DNA of 59,320 nucleotides from Sinomonas notoginsengisoli. Lineage in GTDB: Bacteria; Actinomycetota; Actinomycetes; Actinomycetales; Micrococcaceae. Both the position numbers and the translations under genes were made by a program. This document shows, in pieces, positions 15,264-23,460 of the stretch; the first letter of the stretch is position 1; every line of letters begins with the position of its first letter. The notes beneath the pieces were generated by a model. It searched no databases and had not been told where the DNA came from. It worked only from the letters and a program-made list of their open reading frames with translations. The stretch spans positions 1-59,320 of the forward strand of contig NZ_JAIZDP010000015.1 of NCBI RefSeq assembly GCF_021554725.1. Reading direction: 5' to 3'.

Positions 15264-16574
15264 ATGAATTTCGCCCACTACGGGCATCTCTGGCGTCGGG
15301 TGGAGGTTCGGCGCCTCCTGCTGGTGGCGATGGTCGCGAGGCTCCCGCACTCGGCGGCAGGAGTCCTGTTGACCCTGCACGTGGTCCAGACACTGGGGCT
15401 GGGCTATGCGGCCGCGGGTGCGGTTGCCGCCGTCCTGACCATCGGGATCGCGCTCGGTGCACCGTGGCGCGGCCGGCGCGTTGACACCGCGGGCCTGCGG
15501 GCGGCACTCGTCCCCTCCGTGATCGCCGAGGCGGTCCTCTGGGGCGTGGCCCCGCACCTCGATTACCCGTTGCTGCTGGCCGCGGCCCTTGTCGCTGGGC
15601 TGTTCGCCCTGCCGATCTTCTCTGTGGTGCGGCAGTCCCTCGGTGTGATGACCGGAGCGGAACAGCGGCGCACAGCGTTCGCGCTGGACTCGATCGGCAC
15701 CGAGATCACGTTCATGGTGGGCCCGGCCCTCGCCGCGCTCGTGGCGGTGAACGCCTCGACAGTATGGGGGATCACCGGCGTGGGCGCCGCGGCTGCGCTC
15801 GCGGGGCTCGCGCTAATGTGGTTCAACCCGCCCACCCGGACGGGGCAGACCGGCGCGCTGGTGGAGGCGGCATCCGAGGACGCCAATCCGTCAGACCTTC
15901 CCTCGGGTCGCGAGTCTGCGGAATCGCCCGCGCCCACTGAGGTCGCCTGGGGCCAGGCTGACGGCGCGTCGGGACTTGCGCGGCTGCTGCGGAGGGCACG
16001 CGGCGAGGCGCCAATGGCCGGTGTCGCCGTCATCGTCGTCATGGTCGTCGCTGCGGGGGCCGGGACGGTCCTCTCCGGCACGGACGTCGGGATCGTCGCC
16101 GTCCTGCGAGAGCACGGGCGAGGCACGCAGCTCGGCGTCGTGTTCTTCTTCTGGTGCGCAGCCTCGCTCGTTGGAGGCATCCTCTATGGGGCCATGCACC
16201 GTCCCGTGCCCCCGCTCGCGCTCCTGACTGCCATGAGCATCCTGACGATCCCCATGGGCTTCGCCCACGACACGGTCACCCTCAGCCTGCTCTCGGTCCT
16301 GCCGGGGCTCCTGTGCGCGCCCACACTGTCGGCCGCCTCGGAACGCGTCGCCGAACTCGTCGCGGAGGAGCGCCGCGGCGAGGCCATGGGCTGGTACGGA
16401 TCGGCCCTCACGGCGGGGACCGCGCTCGGCTCGCCCCTGGCGGGTACCCTGATTGACGCGGTCGGGCCGTGGGCGGGCTTCATCGGGATAGGCGCCGCGG
16501 GTTCACTTCTGTGCCTCGCTGGGGTCATCGCGCAGGGCTCACGACGCCGCCGCTCGCCTCAGGCGGTCGCCTGA
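15264..16574 (+). CDS. MFS transporter
   Basis: A 436-residue integral membrane protein with about 12 hydrophobic segments, split by a polar, E/S/P-rich central loop (about residues 190-245) after the sixth segment. This is the layout of the major facilitator superfamily. It starts M-N-F-A-H-Y-G-H-L-W-R and lacks an obvious substrate signature; drug or sugar efflux are both possible. A-A-G-G-G-G-A-A upstream of the ATG at 15264 serves as ribosome-binding site. It stands alone between the his operon and the convergent DUF1844 gene. Confidence 0.85.
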   Translation: MNFAHYGHLWRRVEVRRLLLVAMVARLPHSAAGVLLTLHVVQTLGLGYAAAGAVAAVLTIGIALGAPWRGRRVDTAGLRAALVPSVIAEAVLWGVAPHLDYPLLLAAALVAGLFALPIFSVVRQSLGVMTGAEQRRTAFALDSIGTEITFMVGPALAALVAVNASTVWGITGVGAAAALAGLALMWFNPPTRTGQTGALVEAASEDANPSDLPSGRESAESPAPTEVAWGQADGASGLARLLRRARGEAPMAGVAVIVVMVVAAGAGTVLSGTDVGIVAVLREHGRGTQLGVVFFFWCAASLVGGILYGAMHRPVPPLALLTAMSILTIPMGFAHDTVTLSLLSVLPGLLCAPTLSAASERVAELVAEERRGEAMGWYGSALTAGTALGSPLAGTLIDAVGPWAGFIGIGAAGSLLCLAGVIAQGSRRRRSPQAVA

Positions 16575-16667
16575 GCGACCGCCGGGGCGGCACCGCAAAA
16601 CGCCGCACCGCGCGCTCTGGCGTGGACATCCATAGCGTGTTGCGATGCGCGTTGAACGTGTCTGGGG

Positions 16668-17093
16668 TCAGTTGACGGGGCCGGTGTACTTCTCGCCCGG
16701 GCCCTTGCCCGGCTCGTCCTGGACGGCCGATGCCTCGCGGAAGGCCAGCTGGAGCGAACGGAGCCCGTCGCGCAACGGACCGGCGTGCTGGGACCCGATT
16801 TCTGGAGCTGCCGCCGTGATGAGGCCGGCGAGGGCCGTAATGAGCTTGCGCGCCTCGTCCAGGTCCTTGAGGTCCGCTGCGTCCGGCCCATCGGCGAGAC
16901 CGCACTTGACGGCTGCGGCGCTCATGAGGTGCACCGCTGTGGTCGTGATGACTTCGACGGCGGCGACCTCCGCGATGTCCCGGACCTCTGTGCTCACGTC
17001 CGGCGTGGCCGAGGCCTCGTCAGCGCCGAAGCTGTGGCGGTGGGTGTCCTCGGAGGATGCAGATGCGGACGCATTGGGGGTGGTGCTGCTCAT
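16668..17093 (-). CDS. DUF1844 domain protein
   Basis: A 141-residue protein with a polar, Ser/Ala-rich N-terminus and a helical DUF1844 core (about residues 36-110: R-D-I-A-E-V-A-A-V-E-V through D-L-D-E-A-R-K-L-I-T-A-L-A-G-L). The family is conserved in actinobacteria and is usually found divergent from infC, as here; its function is unknown. The acidic C-terminus ends in G-E-K-Y-T-G-P-V-N. The ATG at 17093 opens onto the shared infC control region. Confidence 0.88.
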   Translation of the reverse strand: MSSTTPNASASASSEDTHRHSFGADEASATPDVSTEVRDIAEVAAVEVITTTAVHLMSAAAVKCGLADGPDAADLKDLDEARKLITALAGLITAAAPEIGSQHAGPLRDGLRSLQLAFREASAVQDEPGKGPGEKYTGPVN

Positions 17094-17315
17094 GCTGCTA
17101 AGCTTTGCACAGACCGACTGGATGTCGTTACCTGATGTGATCAGGCCGGGTGTGTCAGCCAGAGGACGCCCGTGCGGCAGGCTCCGGAGAACCTCCGGCA
17201 GTGCCTGTTGCGGGGATTCGCGCGTTCACCCTGTATACTCGACAGATAGTTTGCAAGCGGAGATCACCTCCCACCTGTCGGCGTCCGGGCCTTTGGCCAG
17301 GAAAGCTGCCGGGTA

Positions 17316-17350
17316 CTCAGGTTGGCCGGGGCGGCGAAAGCCGCTCTGAG
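17316..17350 (+). other. Compound hairpin with GAAA tetraloop in the infC leader
   Basis: Outer arms ctcag (17316-17320) and ctgag (17346-17350) enclose an inner perfect stem gcggc (17331-17335) / gccgc (17340-17344) capped by GAAA. GNRA-capped stems are typical of functional structured RNA and possible ribosomal-protein binding sites. Confidence 0.5.
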
Positions 17351-17384
17351 CAGGCACGCCCCTCAGGGGAGCGCGCGCCATCCG

Positions 17385-17416
17385 AGGCCTCCGATTGCAC
17401 CGGCAATCGGGGGCCT
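17385..17416 (+). terminator. Attenuator-like hairpin in the infC leader
   Basis: Arms 17385-17398 and 17403-17416 pair over 14 positions with one G-U and a four-base loop (accg), followed by tccttgttgcc. It lies 46 nt before the infC start. A hairpin this strong inside a leader suggests premature termination controlled by product level or translation, but it could instead only protect or structure the RNA. Confidence 0.55.
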
Positions 17417-17462
17417 TCCTTGTTGCCGGGGCACGACAGTCACCGAGTACAGGAGCTTGAAC

Positions 17463-18578
17463 ATTAGCGATCCACGCATCAATGATCGAATCCGCGTTCC
17501 CGAGGTTCGCCTCGTAGGCCCTGCGGGCGAGCAGGTGGGCATCGTGCGCATCGAGGATGCGCTTCGACTGGCAGCTGAGTCAGACCTCGACCTGGTCGAG
17601 GTGGCGCCGCAGGCCAAGCCACCGGTATGCAAGCTGATGGACTTCGGCAAGTACAAGTACGAGGCTGCGGTCAAGGCGCGCGAGGCCCGCAAGAACCAGA
17701 CCAACACGGTTCTCAAGGAAATCCGCTTCCGCCTCAAGATCGACAAGCACGACTACGAGACGAAGAAGGGCCACGCCCTCCGGTTCCTCGGTGCTGGTGA
17801 CAAGGTCAAGGCCATGATCCAGTTCCGCGGCCGCGAGCAGCAGCGCCCGGAGATGGGCATCCGCCTGCTCCAGCGTTTCGCGGAGGACGTCGCCGAGGTG
17901 GGCGCGATAGAGTCCACCCCGCGCATCGACGGCCGCAACATGGTCATGGTCATCGGCCCGCTCAAGAACAAGGCCGAGGCGAAGGCGGAGGCCCGCCGTG
18001 CCGCGCAGCGCACGGCCGACAAGGCCAAGGCCGAAGCCGCGAAGGCCGCACCGGTAACCGCCGAGCAGTCGTCCATGACCCAGTCGCTGGGGGACGCCCT
18101 GCCCGCTGAGTTCCTCGAGGCTGCCAGGGCGCGCGAGGCTGCCCAGCAGGCGCCGGCAGTAGAGGCCACGGAGCACGAAGTGGTCTCGGCGGAGGCGCCT
18201 GCAGCCGAGGAGCCTAAGGCGGAGGCCCCTGCAGCTGAGGAGTCGAAGGCCGAGGCCCCTGCAGCTGAGGAGCCGAAGACCGAGGAGCCGAAGGCCGAGG
18301 CACCTGCAGCCGAGGCGCCGAGGACGCCGGCCGAGGCACCCAAGGCGCCGAGGACGCAGGCCAGCGCGGCTCCGGCAGCGCCGAAGTCCGCGACTCCGGC
18401 GTCGCCCGCACGCCCTGCGGCGCCGAGGCCACCTACGCCGAAGCAGTCCGCGCCCAAGGCGGCAGCTCCCAAGCCCGCGGCTCCCAAGCCGGGAGCACCG
18501 CGACCGTCCTCGGGTGCACCGAAGCCCTCCGCCCCGAAGCCGACGGCACCCCGGCCGTCCGGCCGGCGGGGCAACTAG
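17463..18578 (+). CDS. infC: Translation initiation factor IF-3 with long C-terminal extension
   Basis: IF-3 binds the 30S subunit and checks start-codon choice. The start is most likely ATT at 17463: A-G-G-A-G (17451-17455) is seven bases upstream, and the protein then begins [11 protein letters not shown], the normal IF-3 N-terminus. TTG at 17457 is too close to the ribosome-binding site. A rare AUU start is the known device by which IF-3 limits its own synthesis. The N-domain (about 3-73, [16 protein letters not shown]) and C-domain (about 81-167, K-E-I-R-F) are complete. The remaining ~200 residues are low complexity: first K/A-rich, then acidic repeats, then a basic A-P-K-P tail. Total 371 residues, about twice the usual size. 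Confidence 0.95.
   Translation: MSDPRINDRIRVPEVRLVGPAGEQVGIVRIEDALRLAAESDLDLVEVAPQAKPPVCKLMDFGKYKYEAAVKAREARKNQTNTVLKEIRFRLKIDKHDYETKKGHALRFLGAGDKVKAMIQFRGREQQRPEMGIRLLQRFAEDVAEVGAIESTPRIDGRNMVMVIGPLKNKAEAKAEARRAAQRTADKAKAEAAKAAPVTAEQSSMTQSLGDALPAEFLEAARAREAAQQAPAVEATEHEVVSAEAPAAEEPKAEAPAAEESKAEAPAAEEPKTEEPKAEAPAAEAPRTPAEAPKAPRTQASAAPAAPKSATPASPARPAAPRPPTPKQSAPKAAAPKPAAPKPGAPRPSSGAPKPSAPKPTAPRPSGRRGN
18192..18323 (+). repeat. 30-bp repeats encoding [10 protein letters not shown] in the IF-3 tail
   Basis: Three consecutive 30-bp units (18192-18221, 18222-18251, 18252-18281), a 15-bp partial unit and a diverged fourth unit. Third-codon positions differ between copies, so the repeat is older than the one in the sseB-like gene. 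Confidence 0.8.
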
Positions 18579-18673
18579 CCAGACCGGGCCAGGGCTGCCT
18601 TCCTCTCAACGAGGGAGCGCCGCCCGTCGGGTCCACCGCTGCCGGTTCCGACCGGCAAGCGGAAGCAACCAGT

Positions 18674-18693
18674 CGGCCTGCGTGAGCAGGCCG
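18674..18693 (+). other. GTGA-capped hairpin before rpmI
   Basis: Perfect 8-bp stem (18674-18681 with 18686-18693) capped by the GNRA loop GTGA, in the 168-nt infC-rpmI gap. A second 6-bp hairpin with a tccg loop lies at 18641-18656. These are candidates for L20/L35 autoregulation or RNA processing. Confidence 0.5.
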
Positions 18694-18746
18694 CCAGAGA
18701 AATCCGCGGCCCCAGCGCCGTGGGAAGCAGAAGGAGATCGGTTCCC

Positions 18747-18941
18747 ATGCCGAAGATGAAGACGCACAGCGGCGCCAAGAAGCGTTTCAAGCTGACCGGT
18801 TCCGGCAAGCTCAAGCGCCAGCAGGCCAACCGCCGCCATTACCTTGAGCACAAGCCGACCACGCTCACGCGCCGCCTCGCTGCGGACAAGATCGTGACGG
18901 GCGGCGACGCCAAGGTCATCAAGCGGATGCTCGGCATCTGA
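18747..18941 (+). CDS. rpmI: 50S ribosomal protein L35
   Basis: A 64-residue basic protein of the large ribosomal subunit. It begins [14 protein letters not shown], the universal L35 N-terminus, which fixes the start at ATG 18747; an upstream in-frame ATG at 18720 would add nine non-conserved residues. A-A-G-G-A-G lies ten bases before the start. It is the second gene of the infC-rpmI-rplT operon. Confidence 0.98.
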   Translation: MPKMKTHSGAKKRFKLTGSGKLKRQQANRRHYLEHKPTTLTRRLAADKIVTGGDAKVIKRMLGI

Positions 18942-18956
18942 TTTCTTCCACCCACC

Positions 18957-18972
18957 GGCCCTGAGAAGGGCC
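18957..18972 (+). other. GAGA-capped hairpin before rplT
   Basis: Perfect 6-bp stem ggccct/agggcc with a GAGA (GNRA) loop in the rpmI-rplT gap. A less stable ccgggc/gcccgg stem follows. Confidence 0.45.
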
Positions 18973-19037
18973 ACCAGCCATCCCGGCCGGGCACATAGCG
19001 CCCGGGTGTCTGGGAGAGATTCAAAAGGAGTACGCAC

Positions 19038-19421
19038 GTGGCACGTGTGAAGCGGGCAGTCAATGCCCACAAGAAGCGCCGTACCGTCCTCGATCGGGCG
19101 TCCGGTTACCGTGGTCAGCGCTCGCGCCTGTACCGCAAGGCCAAGGAGCAGCTGCTGCACTCGTTCGTGTACAGCTACCAGGACCGCCACAAGCGCAAGG
19201 GTGACTTCCGCCGCCTGTGGATCCAGCGCATCAACGCTGCGTCCCGCGCCAACGGCCTGACGTACAACCGCCTCATCCAGGGCCTCAAGGCCGCTGAGGT
19301 CGAGGTGGACCGCCGCATGCTCGCCGAGCTGGCCGTCTCTGACGCAGCCGCATTCTCGGCCCTGGTCGAGGTCGCCAAGAAGGCCCTCCCGGCCGACGTT
19401 AACGCCCCGGCCGCCAAGTAG
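19038..19421 (+). CDS. rplT: 50S ribosomal protein L20
   Basis: A 127-residue rRNA-binding protein needed early in 50S assembly; in several bacteria it also represses its own operon by binding the leader RNA. The N-terminal extension [15 protein letters not shown] and the R-G-Q-R-S-R-L-Y-R motif are typical. The start is GTG at 19038 with A-A-G-G-A-G seven bases upstream. The last ~10 residues are an Ala/Pro-rich tail. A strong terminator follows about 55 bp after the stop. Confidence 0.98.
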   Translation: MARVKRAVNAHKKRRTVLDRASGYRGQRSRLYRKAKEQLLHSFVYSYQDRHKRKGDFRRLWIQRINAASRANGLTYNRLIQGLKAAEVEVDRRMLAELAVSDAAAFSALVEVAKKALPADVNAPAAK

Positions 19422-19475
19422 CATCCGCGAGGCGCCGCTCGTTCCCGCTCGGGACGGACGGGGTCCGTGGTCCAC

Positions 19476-19507
19476 AGCGCCCGTGCAGCCACCGCTGCAC
19501 GGGCGCT
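19476..19507 (+). terminator. Terminator of the infC-rpmI-rplT operon
   Basis: Perfect 13-bp stem (19476-19488 with 19495-19507), 6-nt loop ccaccg. A second 8-bp stem follows at 19521-19543. There is no U-run. This double hairpin separates rplT from the rRNA methyltransferase gene. Confidence 0.75.
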
Positions 19508-19554
19508 GCCGCGTGCAGATGCCCCGCACCGCCGCTGCGGGGCCCGCGCCTCGC

Positions 19555-19569
19555 TAGAGTTGGTCCGTG
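19555..19569 (+). promoter_or_regulatory. Leaderless promoter of the TrmH-family gene
   Basis: TAGAGT (19555-19560) is followed after six bases by GTG at 19567, which is itself followed directly by an ATG codon. Start-site geometry matches the other leaderless genes here. Confidence 0.5.
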
Positions 19570-20472
19570 ATGCCCCGCGACACGATGACCAATCCCCGCG
19601 CGGACCGAGTCCGGGACGTGGCCAAGCTGGCCACGCGGACGGCGAGGAACCGGCGGCGGCAGTTTCTCGCCGAGGGCCCGCAGGCAGTCCGGGAGGCGCT
19701 CCGCCTCGATGCGGCCCGGCGGGCAGACGGGGGCCGGGCCGCCGTCGTGGAGCTCTACGCGAGCGAGGCATGCCTCTCCCGATACCCTGAAATAGCGCAC
19801 CTCGCCGAGGCGACAGGCGCTCTGCGGCTCGCTGACGACGAGGTGCTCGCGGCGATGGCGGATACCGTGAGCCCGCAGGGGATCGTGGCCGTGTGCTCGA
19901 TGCTCGACGTCACACTCGACGCCGTCCTCGCCGCCGGGCCGCGTCTCCTCGCCGTCATGTGCCGGGTCCAGGACCCGGGCAACGCCGGCACGATCCTGCG
20001 GGCCGCGGACTCCGCTGGTGCCGATGCGGTAGTGCTCACGGCGGGTAGCGTGGACATCTACAACCCCAAGGCCGTCCGCAGCACGGCCGGCTCGCTCTTC
20101 CATGTCCCGGTGGTCCTCGGCGCAGACCTCCCAGCCCTCGCGGACCAGGCCCGGGCCACGGGCCTGGGGATCCTCGCGGCCGACGGCACGGGCACCCTCG
20201 ACCTCGACGTCCTCCAGGACGAAGCCGCTGGCCGCCGCGCGGGTGCCCGTGGCGTGCCTAGCCAGACGCACGACGACGCGCCGGTCGCCTACCGCCTCGA
20301 AGACCCCACCGCATGGCTGTTCGGCAACGAGGCCCAGGGCCTCGACGCGACCGAGAAGGCACTCGCAGACCAGCGGGTGGCGGTGCCCCTGTACGGTCAG
20401 GCAGAGAGCCTCAACGTGGGCACTGCCGCGACGGTGTGCCTGTATGCGAGCGCCCGGAGCCAGCGGCGCTGA
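19567..20472 (+). CDS. SpoU/TrmH-family RNA 2'-O-methyltransferase
   Basis: A 301-residue SPOUT methyltransferase with an N-terminal substrate-binding domain (F-L-A-E-G-P-Q-A-V-R-E-A) and a C-terminal knotted catalytic domain. SpoU motif 1 is Q-D-P-G-N-A-G-T-I-L-R-A-A, motif 2 is W-L-F-G-N-E-A-Q-G-L-D, and motif 3 is V-P-L-Y-G-Q-A-E-S-L-N-V-G-T-A-A. These motifs indicate 2'-O-methylation of ribose in rRNA or tRNA; the target is not known. A gene of this family commonly sits between rplT and pheST in actinobacteria. GTG 19567 or ATG 19570 could start translation. Confidence 0.92.
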   Translation: MMPRDTMTNPRADRVRDVAKLATRTARNRRRQFLAEGPQAVREALRLDAARRADGGRAAVVELYASEACLSRYPEIAHLAEATGALRLADDEVLAAMADTVSPQGIVAVCSMLDVTLDAVLAAGPRLLAVMCRVQDPGNAGTILRAADSAGADAVVLTAGSVDIYNPKAVRSTAGSLFHVPVVLGADLPALADQARATGLGILAADGTGTLDLDVLQDEAAGRRAGARGVPSQTHDDAPVAYRLEDPTAWLFGNEAQGLDATEKALADQRVAVPLYGQAESLNVGTAATVCLYASARSQRR

Positions 20473-20555
20473 ACCTCAGCCGGCTAACCGGTAGGTTTGT
20501 TCCGATCGGCCGCGCGCGCACCTCGCGAGGCCTCAGATATGGAAGAGGGAAGACC

Positions 20556-21476
20556 ATGGCTTCTGGCGGTGGGACCAAGGCCGTCGTCGCGGCGCTGTCC
20601 GCGAACCTGTCCATTGCGGCGATGAAGTTCCTCGCCTTCGCTCTCACAGCGTCCTCGTCGATGCTCGCCGAGGCGATCCACTCGGTCGCCGACTCCGGCA
20701 ACCAAGTGCTTCTTCTGATCGGTGGCAAGCGGGCCAAGCGGCAGGCAAGCCCGGAGCATCCGTTCGGCTATGGGCGCGAGCGGTATATCTACGCGTTCAT
20801 CGTCTCCATCGTCCTGTTCAGTGTCGGCGGCCTGTTCGCGCTTTTCGAGGCGTGGGAGAAGTTCCATGACCCGCACGGCATCGAGGGCCAATGGTGGTGG
20901 GTCCCGCTGGTCATCCTCGTGGGCGCGGTGATCGCTGAGGGACTGTCCTTCCGGACTGCGATCAAGGAGTCCAACACTTCGCGCGGGAAGCAGTCGTGGG
21001 TGTCGTTCGTGCGGAATGCGAAGCAGCCTGAGCTGCCCGTGATCCTGCTCGAGGACTTCGGCGCACTCTTGGGGCTCCTGTTCGCCCTGTTCGGGGTCTC
21101 GATGACGCTCGTGACCGGCAACGGAGTGTGGGACGCCGCCGGCACAGCGATGATTGGACTGCTCCTCGTAGTCATCGCCGTGATCCTCGCGCTGGAGACG
21201 AGTTCGCTGCTGCTCGGCGAGTCCGCCACTCGGGCCGACGTGGCACTGATCGAGGAGGCGCTCACGGCCGATGGCACGCGCGTGATCCACCTCCGCACGA
21301 TGCACCTCGGCCCTGAGGAGCTGCTCGTCGGGGCCAAGATCAGCGTCGAGCGCGGTGCGAGCGGGGCCGAGATCGCGCGCTCGATCGACGCCGCCGAGGC
21401 GCGGGTCCGAGCCTCCGTCCCGAGTGCCCGGGTCATCTACCTCGAGCCGGACATCCACCGGGAGGATGGCTCCTGA
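20556..21476 (+). CDS. Cation diffusion facilitator (CDF) transporter
   Basis: A 306-residue membrane protein that exports divalent metals such as Zn2+ by proton exchange. The CDF core is visible: A-E-A-I-H-S-V-A-D-S-G-N-Q (metal-site His and Asp in TM2), H-P-F-G-Y-G-R-E-R-Y cytoplasmic motif, and a second metal-site segment L-L-E-D-F-G-A-L-L-G in TM5. About six transmembrane segments and a short cytoplasmic C-domain follow. The ATG at 20556 has G-A-G-G-G-A-A just upstream; longer in-frame starts overlap the methyltransferase gene. Metal specificity cannot be read reliably. Confidence 0.9.
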   Translation: MASGGGTKAVVAALSANLSIAAMKFLAFALTASSSMLAEAIHSVADSGNQVLLLIGGKRAKRQASPEHPFGYGRERYIYAFIVSIVLFSVGGLFALFEAWEKFHDPHGIEGQWWWVPLVILVGAVIAEGLSFRTAIKESNTSRGKQSWVSFVRNAKQPELPVILLEDFGALLGLLFALFGVSMTLVTGNGVWDAAGTAMIGLLLVVIAVILALETSSLLLGESATRADVALIEEALTADGTRVIHLRTMHLGPEELLVGAKISVERGASGAEIARSIDAAEARVRASVPSARVIYLEPDIHREDGS

Positions 21477-21485
21477 GCTGACGGA

Positions 21486-22778
21486 TCAGGGCAATGGCCT
21501 GTGCCGTTCCAGAGCGCCGCTGAGGAATGCGATGCCCAGGCCGAGGACGGCGAGCACTGCGCCGATGTAGGCCGGTGCCACGAAGCCCCAGCCGGCGGCG
21601 ATGACGGCGCCGCCGAGGAGCGCCCCGAGGGCGTTGGCGACGTTGAGCGCGGAGTGGCTCAGTGAGGTGGCGAGGGTCGCCGCGCCGGGGGCGGAGTCCA
21701 GCAGGCGTGCCTGGAGGGCCGGAATGAGGATTGACCCGGAACCGCCGACGACGAAGACCATCAGCAGCGCGAGCGGCCGGACCGGCGCCGCGAGCCCGTA
21801 CAGCACCATGACTACCGCGACAGCGGCAAGCGCCCGGTAGACGGTGCCCATCACGGAGCGGTCCGCCAAGCGTCCGCCGAGCATGTTGCCCGCCACCATG
21901 CCCAGTCCGTACAGGGCCACGACCACCGGCATGAGGGTCTCGTCGAGGCCCGCAACGCCAGTCATAGTGTGCGCGATATAGGTGTAGGTCGCGAAGAACC
22001 CGCCGAAGCCCACAACGCCTATGGCGAGTGCGAGCCACAGCTGCACGCGGCGCAATGCTGAGAGCTCGCGGCGGATGCTCGCCTCGGGGTGGGGCGGCTC
22101 GAACGGGACGAACCGGGCGACCATCACGACGCACGCGACGGCTATCACCCCCGTGGCCACGAACAGGAGCCTCCACCCGGCGGCCTGCCCCAACCAGGTC
22201 GCGGCCGGAACGCCGAGGACATTCGCGATGGTCAGCCCGGACATGACTGTCGCGATGGCCCACCCACGCCGGGTCGGCGCCACGAGGGACGCCGCAATGA
22301 CGGCGGCGGTGCCGAAGTACGCGCCGTGCGGCAGGCCCGCGGCGAAGCGCGAGAGGAGCATGGCCCCGTAGTCCGCCGCGGCGAACGAGGACAGGTTGGC
22401 CAGAGCGTAGAACGCCATGAGGCTCAGCACCAACGTCTTGCGCGGGAGCCTGGCCCCGAAGGCCGCGAGCAGCGGAGCACCCACGACGACGCCGAGCGCG
22501 TAGGCGGAGATGAGCTGGCCCGCCTGCGGGGTACTGATCGCGAGCCCGCGTTCGATCTCCTTCAGGAGTCCCATGGTGGCGAACTCGACTGTTCCGATGG
22601 CGAAGCCGCCCAGACCGAGGGCAAGCATCGCCCAGAAGAGCGGCCGAGGAGCCAGGAGGGTCGAGAGACCGGCGGTGCCCGGCGCAGAGCTGCTTGGCGC
22701 TAGAGCAGAGCCGCCCAGCGTGGGGGCGGTGTGCTGTGCAGTCGCGGAATCGGGCAGTGGAAGGTCAGGGGCTGGCAC
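21486..22778 (-). CDS. MFS transporter, arabinose-efflux/chloramphenicol-resistance-like
   Basis: A 430-residue, 12-TM major facilitator with the DHA1 layout (G-L-G-G-F-A-I-G-T-V-E-F in TM1 and L-I-S-A-Y-A-L-G-V-V-V-G-A-P in TM2). These resemble AraJ/Cmx-type efflux permeases for sugars or drugs. Several longer starts exist, up to 22970, but the GTG at 22778 has G-A-G-G-A-A upstream and leaves a 45-residue polar tail before TM1. Its 5' region is shared with the divergent Nudix gene. The stop is 10 bp from the CDF stop, so the two genes converge. Confidence 0.85.
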   Translation of the reverse strand: MPAPDLPLPDSATAQHTAPTLGGSALAPSSSAPGTAGLSTLLAPRPLFWAMLALGLGGFAIGTVEFATMGLLKEIERGLAISTPQAGQLISAYALGVVVGAPLLAAFGARLPRKTLVLSLMAFYALANLSSFAAADYGAMLLSRFAAGLPHGAYFGTAAVIAASLVAPTRRGWAIATVMSGLTIANVLGVPAATWLGQAAGWRLLFVATGVIAVACVVMVARFVPFEPPHPEASIRRELSALRRVQLWLALAIGVVGFGGFFATYTYIAHTMTGVAGLDETLMPVVVALYGLGMVAGNMLGGRLADRSVMGTVYRALAAVAVVMVLYGLAAPVRPLALLMVFVVGGSGSILIPALQARLLDSAPGAATLATSLSHSALNVANALGALLGGAVIAAGWGFVAPAYIGAVLAVLGLGIAFLSGALERHRPLP

Positions 22779-22895
22779 CGGTGGAGTTCCTCGTGTCGTG
22801 TCGGAGGTCGCTGGTGGCGAGGTGTGGAGGAACAACACTGGCCCTCGTCTAGCTGCCAACACTAGGGCCCGACGCATCATTCCGATGCGCCTGCC

Positions 22896-22911
22896 TACAC
22901 TGTGAGATGTG
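22896..22911 (+). promoter_or_regulatory. Promoter -10 of the Nudix gene
   Basis: TACACT (22896-22901) lies seven bases before GTG 22909. A nearly leaderless start is likely. Confidence 0.4.
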
Positions 22912-23385
22912 CAGACGCGAACGCCAGACGGTACCGGCAGCGAAGACGGCATGGGGAACTCCGCTGGCACGTTGACTCAGGTGGTGGGCGGCGCCATCGT
23001 CGACTCGCTCGACCATCCCACGAGGCTCCTTGTGGCCCGGCGGACGGCCCCTCCGGCGTTCGCCGGGATGTGGGAGTTCCCAGGAGGCAAGGTCGAGCCC
23101 GGGGAGTCGGCCGAGGATGGGCTCCGCCGGGAGCTGCGCGAAGAGCTCGGCGTCACGGTGGTGCTCGGCGAGGAGGTCCCCGGTCCCCTCGCCCAGGGCT
23201 GGCCGCTCAACGAGCGGGCCGCGATGCGCGTGTGGCTCGCCGAGGTGGACGACGGATCGCCGGCACCCCTCGAGGACCACGACGAGCTCCGGTGGGTTGA
23301 CCTCGAGGGCGAGGGGGTCGCCGAGCTGCGGTGGATTCCGGCGGACTTCCCGATCGTCGACGCGCTGCGCAGGCACGTTGCATGA
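22909..23385 (+). CDS. (Deoxy)nucleoside triphosphate pyrophosphohydrolase, MutT-like Nudix protein
   Basis: A 158-residue Nudix hydrolase that likely removes oxidised nucleotides such as 8-oxo-dGTP. The complete Nudix box G-G-K-V-E-P-G-E-S-A-E-D-G-L-R-R-E-L-R-E then E-L-G is present around residues 61-83, with the preceding W-E-F-P. The core domain starts near residue 25 (V-V-G-G-A-I-V-D); the earlier residues may be a non-conserved extension, and ATG 22951 is a possible shorter start. It is divergent from the MFS gene and convergent with the radical-SAM gene. Confidence 0.9.
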   Translation: MQTRTPDGTGSEDGMGNSAGTLTQVVGGAIVDSLDHPTRLLVARRTAPPAFAGMWEFPGGKVEPGESAEDGLRRELREELGVTVVLGEEVPGPLAQGWPLNERAAMRVWLAEVDDGSPAPLEDHDELRWVDLEGEGVAELRWIPADFPIVDALRRHVA

Positions 23386-23460
23386 TCAGCGGCAGGGGAT
23401 GACGCCAAGACAACGCTGATGAAGGGCCCGGGTCCTCAGGGAGCCGGCCCGGCGGGGTTT

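Larger units (their letters stand above)
17094..17462 (+). promoter_or_regulatory. infC leader and promoter region
   Basis: 369 bases without a protein gene. It has a good -10 box TATACT (17234-17239) with only a distant TTGCGG as -35 candidate, which implies an infC leader of about 215 nt. The leader contains a compound stem (17316-17350), an attenuator-like hairpin (17385-17416), and the A-G-G-A-G of the infC start. Ribosomal-protein operons of this type are commonly regulated in the leader by L20 or IF3. Confidence 0.65.
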
